Source: Diaporthe sp. PMI_573 (lineage: Eukaryota > Ascomycota > Sordariomycetes > Diaporthales > Diaporthaceae). Taken from it: DNA of 64,000 bases. Location of the stretch: assembly GCA_021399435.1 (NCBI GenBank), contig JAJTUP010000006.1, forward strand, positions 1,736,001 through 1,800,000, in the 5' to 3' direction. How positions within the stretch are numbered: the stretch's first letter is position 1; each line of letters opens with the position of its first letter. A program made the translations under genes and the position numbers. Under the pieces are notes generated by a model. That model saw nothing but the letters and a program-made list of their open reading frames with translations, was not told the DNA's origin and ran no database searches. Positions 11,801-21,947 of the stretch are shown in pieces.

Positions 11801-13052
11801 GATGCTTCATCTGTCATGCGTCCTTGGACTGCATCGGTTTACCGCAGGTCTATTGGTCAGAGGCGCCAACCCCAACATACAGGACGCTGGAGGCTACACC
11901 CCCTTGCACTACGCCGCAATGCACAACCACCCTGAGCTGGTCAGGCGGCTCATCCAGCATAAGGCGGATCCTGCGCTCAAGACGCGGCAAAGCCTGCTTG
12001 CTTCTGATGTCGCCACCACACGGGACGTTATCCGCGCCATCAAGCGTGCAGGACGACGGGGCAGCACGATACACAGCCGTGCCAACAGTGCCACATCACT
12101 TCGCTCATTCTGGGAGCCACCTCAGCAATATCCTCGATCTGAAGAATTCTCGAGCAGTGAGTTGTCTGATTCGGATGACGAGGCGGCCTTCAGCTCCGAC
12201 GAGGACTATGAAGAAGACACGTGGCTGCAAATGAAGCGGAGATCCTCGAGGAGCAACATGGGGCCAAGTTCGAGACCTTCAATTATCGACATACCGAATG
12301 CCCCCGAGCAGGGGGGCTTGGCCTCCCCGGCGGTCGCCATGGCGGCCTTCAGGGACCAGCTACAACAGCTACAACAGTCCATGACGACGCATTTCCATAA
12401 TCTCCCGCACCTGCCGCAGATGCCTAACATGATGGCAATGCCGGACTACCAAGCGTACAGGCAGCGCATGGCAGCACTTCTACCGAGCATTGTGGGCCCG
12501 CGCCCTGTTGCTCCAGGGGAGGAGAACCGATGGTGGGACTTGTCTTCCCTAATGCCGTCCTCGGTACTACCACCTGCATATGATGAGATATTCCCCGGGG
12601 GTCAGCAGGACAGGAAGATCTCCCCAGATGCCTTGGACAGCAAACAAGAATCTGCCGCACGGGCCGCCGCCGACTATGACGCAGACAGGAAGTGCGCAGC
12701 GCTGTATGATCAGCCTGAGGCATCGACAGCACAGCAGCAGGTGGAAGAAACACACCTCGAGGAAACGCATGCGGCAAGACAGTTGCCGAAACTGTTGCAG
12801 ATTGGCCGCAAGAACAACATAACCAAGGAACAACAGGACAATCTCCGCCGGGCACATGCACAAAACATGAAAAAGCTGAGCAGAGATCGGAACCTGTTCT
12901 TCGTCTGGATTCCGTTGCTGCTGGTCATTTCATGTGCGATGCTGTACAGTCACTTCCCTGGCATCTTCACTTCCGCCTGGAGCTTTGTGTCTACGGCACA
13001 AAAGCCACAATCCGTACCGAGGGCTCATGGGGTCGTTCTTGGAGAGGTCTAG
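8807..13052 (+). CDS. MGA2: Mga2/Spt23-like membrane-tethered transcription factor (IPT/TIG + ankyrin + C-terminal TM)
   Basis: Homologue of yeast Mga2/Spt23, ER-anchored factors released by ubiquitin/proteasome processing to activate fatty-acid desaturase (OLE1) and hypoxia genes. Exons 8807-9466 and 9525-13052 (GTAAGT..CAG intron, phase 0) encode 1395 residues. The N-terminal third is acidic, Ser/Pro-rich and disordered, as expected for an activation region. A conserved globular block follows around residues 330-500. The IPT/TIG domain is at about 798-885 (IHKVIPNEGPTTGGIEV, ILGSGFYQGLDVMFGD). Two ankyrin repeats lie at about 975-1050 (GHTMLHLSCVLGLHRF, GGYTPLHYAAMHNHPEL). A single hydrophobic segment at about 1343-1367 (FFVWIPLLLVISCAML) is followed by a short tail, the tail-anchor layout of the family. 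Which of the two yeast paralogues it equals cannot be decided; filamentous fungi usually have one. Confidence 0.88.
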
Positions 13053-14283
13053 TTATTGTTCCAAGCCGAACAGAAAAGGCGTGCTAGCTGAGCAGTACCG
13101 GGCGAGCGGTATCTGCTCTGGATTTTGAGTGGACTGGTACATCATCCCCTTTGGTCACACACTGAGGACTGACATTGGTATTCTTGGTTGGAATTGGGAA
13201 CGGAGATTCAGTCGATTTTGATTCGGGACGGACTGGTGTTTGGAATAGGGGTAGTGGGTTCCAGAACACATTTTCGTAGCTTGAAATGCCTGGCGTCCAC
13301 CTCCCTGCCCACATGTTTGGGGCACACAAGCGTGTGCTTGGTTTATAGACGATCTAATGGACCGAAGTGCCGTGTTACGAGTGTTTCACACTCAAGAACC
13401 TATCTAATCGCGCCGCTGCGTTGGACGTATACTAGTTTGTTCCGAGATAGCCTGTATATAATCAAGCTTGTCGAATCACAGGCCAACGAGCAACCCATCC
13501 ATGTTATCCTCGTTTAACCCCCCCCCCTTCCCCAAACAACAACCCAGAATGGGCTTGTTTGCTGACGAGAAAGTTCAACTAATACCTGCATCACATTTCC
13601 GAGTTCTGGTCGCTGTCTCAGACGTCCATTCGATATCTAATGCAAACCGCTGCCTCACATAACAATATTTACTATAATCGCACATGAAGAATGAGAATCC
13701 TTGCCGCCTTCCTTCATCCGTCTTTGTCGTTCCTCTTCGTCGCCGACGGCCACGTTGAAGCAAAATCACAGGACAACATCGTCACTAGGCCCAGTGGTGA
13801 CTTGTGTGGGTTTCGATATGATTCTATTCACAAAGTCATAATATCTATACATCATCATAATCGTCTACATTCGTCAAAGAGAAGAAGGAAGGAAGAAAAG
13901 AAGCCCGGGACGGACCATCCTGGGTCACTTTCCCAAGACGACCGGTGTCCGGAGGAGTCGGCCATCTTTCTATCCTCGTTCTTAATTATCCTCTCATGCC
14001 ACCAAACACCTTGGACCCAAAATGGAGTAGCAGAAAGCTAGACCTGCGTTCGGGGTTATTTTCCACGTGAACGGAGAAGATGAGAAAACATGACCACTCT
14101 TCTCCGCCTCCAGGCCCACGGAAAACATTGCAGAAGGTGCAGCGTCAAAACCAGAAGATCTGTCCAAGTACCACAAACTCCAGGCCCGGGCTTGCTCATG
14201 GCGGGCACGCAAAAAAAAAAAAAAAAAAGCCGTGCCTCGAGAGAGCGACCAGGCCACCGTCCCCAGGTTGCCGCCCAACGTCT
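13053..14283. other. Convergent 3' region between the MGA2/SPT23 gene and the next gene
   Basis: Untranslated 3' ends of two convergent genes. It contains a run of nine or more C near 13518 and an A-run of about 18 bases near 14211-14228. No further gene seen. Confidence 0.5.
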
Positions 14284-16560
14284 TCACGACACGGCCTGCG
14301 GGCTTTGCCACGCGCCCGCCTGGTTCCCACCACTACCACCGTCGACGTCGACATCGTCATCCCCGTTCTGGCCCCTCTCCCTCGCGACGATCTTAACGTC
14401 TCTGAACTCGCCCGGGATGTTGGGCACGCTGGGAATGCCCCGGTTGGCGTCGGGGATCACCGTCAGCGGGTTTCCGGGGCGGACTCGGTTGGGAAAGTGG
14501 AAGGACGGGATGACGAACTCGACAGGCTCGACGTCCATCCTGTCGTCTGTGGCCGGGCCCGCCACCTCGGCGCTGCGGCGGGGCTCGAACGAGGCGGCCG
14601 CGCTGCTCGTGGTGAAGCTGAACGAGCTATCGGTGCTGTGTGCGGTTCCAGGGCGGGACTGCGACTGTTGCGATTGAGACTGAGGTTGAGAATGCGACTG
14701 CATCATCATTACTGACAGCTCCGACCGCCTTGGCCTGCTCCGGCTCCGGCTCTTGCTTCTGTCCGAGTGCCGCGTGCTCTGCCAGTCCATCGTCATCGCA
14801 ACGTCACCATCGTCCGGCGGCGAGAGGAAAGGGGATGTGCCCCGATTATGAGGCGGTGCGGGAAGTGACCTGTGGCTGGCTTCCTGCCGGCGCAGGCGGC
14901 GGCCGCGGATGTCCCTCTTCTTGAGCTTGTTCCGTTCCGGGCTCTCGGGATTGTCCATGATCACCGACAGGGACGGTGGTATGAAGCGTTCGTTGTTGAA
15001 AGAGGGCGAGACGGGCGCTTCGACGGTGCTGTCCGTGCTGTCTCCATGCGCGGCGGCATCACCGTGCCTGCTGTCGTCCTTGCTGTCCGGGGCTGCTCGT
15101 CCCAGACGCCAGCTGAAAGATCGCCGTATTGAGGATGACATCGACTTTCGAGGAAGTGAGGATGATGAGTCTGTAATCCCTACATCGCCGTCGTTTGCAT
15201 CGAAATTTGACGAGGTTGGCCGCGAGATAGTCTTGCCGAGGTCAATTGAAATCCGACTGGCAGACTTGCGCAGCTTCTTGACCAGCTTGCGCGCGCCGCT
15301 CTCGTGACCGCCATCGTCCGAGGCAGTGACCATCGACCCACTCCCATCACCGTTGATAATATCATACGACGGCCTGTCGAGAGACATTTCGGAGTCGTTC
15401 GTCGCCGTAAAAGGACGCTTGGTACCCCGGTAGGAGTCGGCGCCCAGCCGGAAATCAAAGCTCCTCCGTCCAGAGTCCAACGAGAACCTAGCAAGTGACA
15501 CTGGCGGGGCCCGGAAGGGACGCGAAACAGAAGCCTCGTTGGCAGGACGTATTGAGTCGTACGGCACTGATGAGAAAGACTGGGATGGCTTGTGCCCTGG
15601 CCTTCTCTGCTTTGGCGGCGACGGAGGTGGTGGCATATCCCGTGATGCTTGTTGCTGCTCCCTGGAGCCAGATTGGAACATGACGGGGGGACTCGGCAGT
15701 GCACCTGCAGACGAGGACGGCGACGTCGAGTCCACCGACTCGACAGGAGGTGGCGGCGGTGCTGCCCGATTTGGAGGTGGCGGTGGAGGCTGTCGCTCCG
15801 GGGGAGGGAGTACGGGTGCATCCCGAAGCTGTTCTTGTTGGTCGCCCTCAGCGACCACGCCCTCAGCGACGCGCTGTGCGAAAGAGTCGTCGCCGGTGGG
15901 CATGCTCGGCGGAATCTGCATTTGACCGGGTGGTGCGAACCTCGTGGACTGGATGGTACGGTTCCCAAAGAAGCCGCTAGCTAATAGACTCTGGTAGTTC
16001 GCTGCAATCTCGTCAGGCGTGGGTCGCTTGGTCGGATCGAAACCGGGTGGGCCGGGCACGCTGACGCCGGGGATGGCGGCGGCACTGGGGAACTTCTTCA
16101 GCCTTGCGCCGTCGCCGCTGGCAGTGAGCGAGTCCGGGTCGGCATGTCGCGAGCGCCTGGCGACACTAACGCTCTCGGATCTCTGATGCTTGAAGGTGGG
16201 TGATATAAAGTGGCCGTGGCAAGCGCTGTCCTCGTCACGGTCGTTGACATTGTTGGATGACTTGGATCGGTTCAGACTCAGCCTCTCCTTGACTCCGCCC
16301 CATAGCGGCGCGAAAAAGGAGGGACCATTCTGCTTGCGGGTGGTCGCGGCCGAGGACACTGCCGAGTTGACGCTCATGAAGCTGTTGCGGGTGCCGTGGT
16401 GGCGGAGGCCCAGGTCCGGCGGCTGCCAGTCTAGCGCAAACTGACGCTCATACTCGGCCGTGGCGTTGGCGTCGAGGCCGAGGAAATCAGGCGGCGGGGC
16501 GTTGCTGGCACGGTCATTCATGGAGCCCTCGAGGAAGCGGCTCTGCGGTGTGGGCGCCAT
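14284..16560 (-). CDS. Uncharacterised Ser/Pro-rich, largely disordered protein (758 aa)
   Basis: Single open frame; the first in-frame ATG is at 16560 (protein starts MAPTPQSRFLEGSMNDRAS) and the stop is at 14284-14286. I do not recognise a catalytic domain. The N-terminal 60 residues (DFLGLDANATAEYERQFALD) look conserved in style. The rest is low-complexity: proline runs (PPPPPPN, PPPPPVE), Ser/Arg patches, a basic block KLVKKLRKSASRIS, and possible kinase or 14-3-3 sites such as RRSFSW and PRKSMSS. No signal peptide or membrane segment is visible. Codon use and GC content match neighbouring genes, and the frame is uninterrupted over 2.3 kb, so I take it as real. It could be a cytoskeletal or signalling scaffold, but that is a guess. 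The frame stays open 66 bases upstream of the ATG without another ATG. Confidence 0.7.
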   Translation of the reverse strand: MAPTPQSRFLEGSMNDRASNAPPPDFLGLDANATAEYERQFALDWQPPDLGLRHHGTRNSFMSVNSAVSSAATTRKQNGPSFFAPLWGGVKERLSLNRSKSSNNVNDRDEDSACHGHFISPTFKHQRSESVSVARRSRHADPDSLTASGDGARLKKFPSAAAIPGVSVPGPPGFDPTKRPTPDEIAANYQSLLASGFFGNRTIQSTRFAPPGQMQIPPSMPTGDDSFAQRVAEGVVAEGDQQEQLRDAPVLPPPERQPPPPPPNRAAPPPPPVESVDSTSPSSSAGALPSPPVMFQSGSREQQQASRDMPPPPSPPKQRRPGHKPSQSFSSVPYDSIRPANEASVSRPFRAPPVSLARFSLDSGRRSFDFRLGADSYRGTKRPFTATNDSEMSLDRPSYDIINGDGSGSMVTASDDGGHESGARKLVKKLRKSASRISIDLGKTISRPTSSNFDANDGDVGITDSSSSLPRKSMSSSIRRSFSWRLGRAAPDSKDDSRHGDAAAHGDSTDSTVEAPVSPSFNNERFIPPSLSVIMDNPESPERNKLKKRDIRGRRLRRQEASHRSLPAPPHNRGTSPFLSPPDDGDVAMTMDWQSTRHSDRSKSRSRSRPRRSELSVMMMQSHSQPQSQSQQSQSRPGTAHSTDSSFSFTTSSAAASFEPRRSAEVAGPATDDRMDVEPVEFVIPSFHFPNRVRPGNPLTVIPDANRGIPSVPNIPGEFRDVKIVARERGQNGDDDVDVDGGSGGNQAGAWQSPQAVS

Positions 16561-17710
16561 TCTGACGGCCGTGGAATAATAATTGAGGCGTGCGGGACTG
16601 GCGTTGCGAGCGGCATGGGCAGACACGCCTGGAGACTGGTCGCACAGGATGCTTCCACTTCAGAGGACCGGTCAATGGACAGTGGCTGGGCCGTGCTCGT
16701 GTGTTTGTTTACTTTTGGTTATTAGGGGCGAGGGTTGGCGTTGAAATGAGCTTCCAGCCTGCTTGAATTCGCCGCGCTAGTGGCCAGCGCGATGGGCGTG
16801 GGCGTGGGCGTGGGCGTGGGCGTGGGCGAGAGCGAGAGCTGGTTGGGAGGTCCTGCCAGGTGTCTGAGCACGCGTGCAGACTGTCAGAGAGAGTCGACCT
16901 CGACTGCCGGCAGACGGCTTGGTGGTAGAGAGTCACGAAGGATCGGAGCGTGCTGGAATTCCAAAGGCCAATCAATCAACACACTACAGCACTCACTAGG
17001 CTGCCACCCAGGTACAGGCCCAGGAAGCTGTGGAGGCTTGTTGGCGGGGCAGCGGGAGCAGCCCGCCAATGATCTATGAGCATTGCACCCGCGACAGGGC
17101 CCCATAAAACACGCGCCCACCACAGCACGAGAAGGTGGAACAAACACATGTGTGTCCAAAGAGACATACTACCTACCAGAGACACATGCCCATTGACAAA
17201 TACACTGATTTATGCCAACACATCAAATCAAAATGTCACAGACCAAAACAAATCAGGAGGCTTGTTTTTAATATAGATAGAAACTTTTATTCGTCCCCAC
17301 AGGAACAAAATCTAGAACCAGAGACCCAGTGCCGATCGACTGAAATTCCCATACTAGTAGAATGTCTTGCTAAACTATACAGTTAAGTTCCCGTCCCGCC
17401 GAGTTGCGCTGCACTACCTGCCCTGCCCACTCCCCGTCTCCTGTTTCCAAAGCTAGCCAGAGGGAAAAGTACAAAGTAGAACGCCTAGTCCCAGCATGAT
17501 TCGGATATCATTCCCAGATTCCGAGACGCCTAGAGCCAATCATACCCCATCGGACAAAAGAGAGACACAGGGACCACCTGCGCAGGAGGTTACGCTCCTC
17601 CAAAACTACACGCCACTCGAACAACATATGAAGGGCACATGCCCTCATAAACACCGTCTCGCCCACCAACCCCCAGCCTTGTCACTGGCCAGGTTTAGGA
17701 CAAGCGCGAA
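16561..17710. other. Intergenic region between the disordered-protein gene and veA
   Basis: Contains the promoter side of the minus-strand gene ending at 16560, a GGGCGT repeat, and the AT-richer presumed 3' untranslated region of veA (about 17230-17710). No gene seen. Confidence 0.5.
16794..16828. repeat. (GGGCGT)n hexanucleotide microsatellite, about 5-6 copies
   Basis: Tandem GGGCGT units in the upstream region of the gene that starts at 16560 on the minus strand. Confidence 0.9.
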
Positions 17711-19439
17711 TTAATCCCTGACTGGAGCGAAAAGGACCGGGATGCGATTTCCGGACGCACGGTCGTATTCGGGAGCACTGAAGTTGTACTCGCGCACCCC
17801 GTTCTCCCACCGGCCGTACTGGGGACGGCCGTAGTCTGCGGTCGGGAAAGCATCCGCGTGCCGTCGCTTGTTGTGCGACGTCGAGGGTTCCGCCAAGAGC
17901 GGCGGTCCGCTGTACGATCCTGCAGGCACCGGGGGCGACGCATACTCAACCTTGTGGTATGAAGAGTGGCGTTCCTCCATCTTGTACGGCGCCATCTGGT
18001 GTTCCATCTTCGAGGACGAGGGCGAGGGCATGTCCTTGTGAGGCTGGTACGGCTGGGCACGAGGCGGCATCGGCGCGATGGGCAGTGAGCTGTATGAGGG
18101 CTTGCGCAGTGGCGCAATACCGTTTGCGAACTCCGAGATGGGCGGGAGGATGGTGGTCCGGGGCCTTTGTGGCTCCACGTCCGGCTCGAGCCTTGGGGCC
18201 AGTGTGGGTGGCTGCGGGTTCACGGCCGGTTGTGGTCGCTGGTACACGTCCCTTGGGGCGGGTCCGGTCTGAGGGGCATAAGCATGCGTCGGCGACGGCT
18301 CCGGCTTGTAAGGGTACGATGGCCGGTGACTGTAGTGCGGTCCGGGCGGCGGGTACGACGGCGAGTTGGGGACCGACTGCGGGTGAGGATATGCCATGGG
18401 TTGGCCACCAAAGGTCAGATGCCTGTTTGCGGAGGGTTCAGACGCAGCAAAGGACGGCCTCGGAGGGGCGAACTCCATGCCCGACGGGCGTCGGTGTAGG
18501 TCCTGGGGGTATGGGGCGCGCTCCAGGCTCGCGTTGCTGGAAGACCGGCCGCGGAGAGTCGGTGTCCTCTCCGGAGGCGGCGCGGCGGTGGCAGCGGCAG
18601 CTGCACGGGTATACCCGTCGTCCCGAGCACTGACATCCTTGCCCTTGCCCTTCTCCCGGCGTCTCATTCTCACATCACGGCGGATGCGCACCCGGCAGCC
18701 TTGCTCGGCGACGGTGCGGCTCAGCTGGGTGCTTTCCTGCAGACCCGGGAACTTCTTGGCGCTGTACACATCGAATTCGTCCGTATGGACCGTCGTCCGG
18801 AAGTTCCAGCAGCGTGCCTCCTGGCCGGGACCAATATCGGGACCAACGATCTCGTCCGTGCCAGACATGTGCTCGTCGGCATCCTTGTCCCTGTCCTCCT
18901 TGACCTCTTCCATGAGGGAGAATGTGAGGAAGTATTTGCCCTCATGGCGCACGGAAAGGTCAGAAAAGATGAAATAGCCGGCCTCGGTTGGTCGGTCCAG
19001 CAGAATCATACTCGACACAGGCATGCCGGTGAGCACTGGGGGCGTGCTGGGCTGAGCGACCCGCCCGCCGCCCACGTCTGGAGCGTGGTGCAGGTTGGCG
19101 TAGAGGAAGAAGTCGGCGTTATAGGCGAAGGTGATATCCTTGGCGTTCTCCCTGTGCGGGCCCTCGAATATCTTCATCTGCACCACGGGCGGTGGATCAA
19201 CCGGTCGGCGATCGGCAGAAGCTGTGGTTCTCAGTTAGTCGGTGCCGCACGAGTGATAAGGCGAGGGTTCATTGGCTTGTCTCACACTTTGGGCCAGAAC
19301 CGCAGGCACGGGCCCGCTCCGGCTGCTGCAGAACCTGGAGATCATAGTGAAGGCGTCGGCCTTCGCGGGTGACTCTCGAAATAGTCATGATATCACCCTC
19401 CCTAGTGGGCGGCGCGGGTGGGCCGAGAGCAGACACCAT
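17711..19439 (-). CDS. veA: Velvet regulator VeA
   Basis: VeA is the light-dependent velvet-complex protein (with VelB and LaeA) that couples development to secondary metabolism and shuttles between cytoplasm and nucleus. Two exons on the minus strand, 19439-19286 and 19221-17711, joined across a 64-nt intron with a GACTAACTGA branch region, encode 554 residues. The velvet domain (about residues 20-235) carries [30 protein letters not shown], then across the splice [16 protein letters not shown], and [33 protein letters not shown] and a basic end [17 protein letters not shown]. The C-terminal 320 residues are Pro/Ser/Tyr-rich, matching the PEST-like tail of VeA. The ATG at 19439 is the first in frame and has a good context (AACATGG). 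A GTG 24 bases upstream is not a eukaryotic start. Conserved Q-P-R-A-C and DPPP motifs separate it from VelB, VosA and VelC. Confidence 0.93.
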
Positions 19440-20725
19440 GTTTGCTGTGGTTGTGCGTGTCACGCACGGGAGTAGAAAGTGGTGATACAGAACAATACAC
19501 TACACCGGCGCGGAGCACAATAGAAAACGCTGCGCTTGGCGAATAGCACCGTCAGATAAGCCCCGCTGCTGGTGAGAGGGTTAGCAAGTGTGTTGTTGGT
19601 TGCCGCCCGTGGCCGATGGCATAGCTCATCAGGCCCCGTAGAGGATGTCACAATTTCAACGGAGCCGTGTGGTGTGAGCAGCAGGGTAAGATGTGGGAAC
19701 AGATGAAGGATGAGGGTGACGACAAGGAAGAGTGAGAGTTGGGAGGCCGGCGACGGCCGGCGGGAGTAATAAGCTTACTCTGGCTATGTTCTGGCCCTCC
19801 TGGCCCTGTGTTCCTGTCCTGGCGACTGACCGGCGGGCAATGCAAAGCAAGCCAAGTCAGGAAGGCAAGACCCGGCGAACACGAAAACAAAAGGAGGGAA
19901 AAAAGCGGTGCTGCTGGGATTGGGATGAGTGGAATTGAGTTCGGTCAAAGCGATGGAAGTGACCAGGCCGACCAGCTGGCTGCCGACAGAGCCAAAACAG
20001 CGTTTCAAGACCAAAGCGACCCGCTCTCGGTACAGCACTGCAATAAACGGACCGACTCGCTGGTGTATGATCGAGGAACCAGCTGGAGGGGTGCAACGAG
20101 AGGGCGTGGACGGGGGGTTCGAGGGCGACGGGGAGGCAGGTTGAGAATGAGAGAGAGGGAAAAAGATGAGGGTCGGAGAAGGTGAGTGCGGGCGAGTGGT
20201 AGGAGGATGCAAGATTGGCGGAGGACGAGGGTGGTAGTGGGTTCATCAAGAGGAGCAGAGCAGCACAGGTGCCATGTACCCGGGTAGGTATCTGGGCTGG
20301 CGCTCCGCAGCAGCTGATGGCTGTTGGCTGGTAGGGGACAAGTGGGGACAAGCCCATGGAGAAAGAGGTGGGAGGAAACGCTGGACTGGGACCGGTGGGT
20401 CAAGGTATTGAGGTAGTCAAGTCAGCCTGGACAATTCTGGGAGCGGGACAGACACCTGGGACAGACACCCACCTGGGACATTGGGGACCTCTCAGCTGGG
20501 CCAGTCCCAAGGTTGCGGAACCAATGGGCATCTCGAGGCCCAGCAGTAAGAACCCTGGAAGCGGGTGCTTCCATTCCCCGGTGGGACCATGGTCATAGCG
20601 TTGGGTGGGCCCGCCTGCCTTGGCACTATGAGGTTACTTCCTGCAGACAGCTCAGCGAATAAGTACCTCTCAGGGACTCCGGAAATAAAATGGGCAGGGG
20701 GCCTAGCCTTGGGCCTGCCAGCTTG

Positions 20726-20845
20726 GGTAAGCTTCTGCAGGCCAGACGGGATTTGAACCTTCCAACCTCGGGATGGGGACCCACACCCCAGGTAGCCAAG
20801 TGTCTACGCGTGAGCACACACTGTGCCATCAGCCTGTCAGGCTGA
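20726..20845 (-). other. Possible tRNA-derived relic (A-box and B-box like)
   Basis: On the minus strand the sequence has TGGCACAGTGTG, close to the RNA polymerase III A box, and 60-70 bases later GGTTCAAATCC, close to the B box, followed by a CAGGC/GCCTG pairing that could be the remains of an acceptor stem. The T stem does not pair properly and I cannot assign an anticodon with confidence. It is therefore not called a functional tRNA. A SINE head or tRNA pseudogene is the likeliest reading. Confidence 0.3.
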
Positions 20846-21912
20846 TCTGCCCCTGCCTCTCGGCGGAGCCACCTTGTATTTTCTGCCCGACAGCAGTTGT
20901 TGGACAATCGTCTCTGGGTCAATTCGTGCACTACTCGAGAATCTCCGTCACAACAATGCTTTGGAAACATCATGTCAAATAACGGTGACATCTAATCTGC
21001 ATGTACCAGGTCGCGTCTGATATGACCCAAAGTTAAAACGCCCATCTCTTCAAAAGCCGACCGCTGTGTGCGGTACAGGATGGTCCCTTCAGCAGAACAC
21101 CAGAGACCGTGCCCATGCCAGAGCATCGCACGGCCACGGTTCACCTGTGCCGCAGCAGTGCCCCAGTTTCAGGCGAGCCACCACATCCCCCGACCCGCGC
21201 TGCTCACTTGCTCAGTGCATTTGGGACGGCACAGGCATGAGAAATGGGGTCCTCAAACCAGCGGCTCGGTAACCAACACCAAACACATCCTTTCTTCGTC
21301 CTTGGAACAATCCGCAAACCTTGAATCCTCGGCACCGCCCCAACGTATCGAATCAAAGCTTCCTTCCCCTCGGTTCAGCTGTCAGGCGCACGCCCACCTC
21401 CGCGTGCCGTCACCGAGTGCTGACACGTCTGTCTGTCTGTCTGGGTGGAGCCAAGGTTCACTTGGACCATCAGTCACAGCTGCCTTGCTTCCTTGAGCAA
21501 TGTGCTATGCTGCGTTTGTAGCTGCACAGTACCACGTCCGCATTTGCTGGTGAAAGGGGGGCGGGGCCTGGCCCGACCGACAAAGGAGGACGGGGGAGCA
21601 GGACCAAGAGAAGCCTCGAGCCGCCGAAGTTTCTTTGCGACCGAGGAACCTTGGAGGGTTGGATGGCTGGCCAAGGCCCAGAGGCTGGGCGCTTCGCTTC
21701 GCTCCTCACAGCATCGCATCGCGTCGCACCGCACACCATCGCGTCTTGCCACAGTGCGCTCTGCGGTGGCAGCGCCCCCGTGGTACAGGCACGTGTACTG
21801 TACGAGTACAAACATGAGACCGATTCCCGACATGATGGGCGACGCACCCTGACGTGATCAGAGCACGGCACCGTCGATCACAGCACGTCAGCCCTTGCCC
21901 TATCAGCCTGTT

Positions 21913-21947
<35 letters not shown>
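21913..21947. repeat. (CTGC)n microsatellite, about 8-9 copies
   Basis: Perfect tetranucleotide run in the veA upstream region. Confidence 0.95.

Noticed and set aside
14080..14715. 211-codon plus-strand frame antisense to the 758-residue gene
   Set aside because: Mirror of a low-complexity GC-rich coding region, with no motifs of its own.
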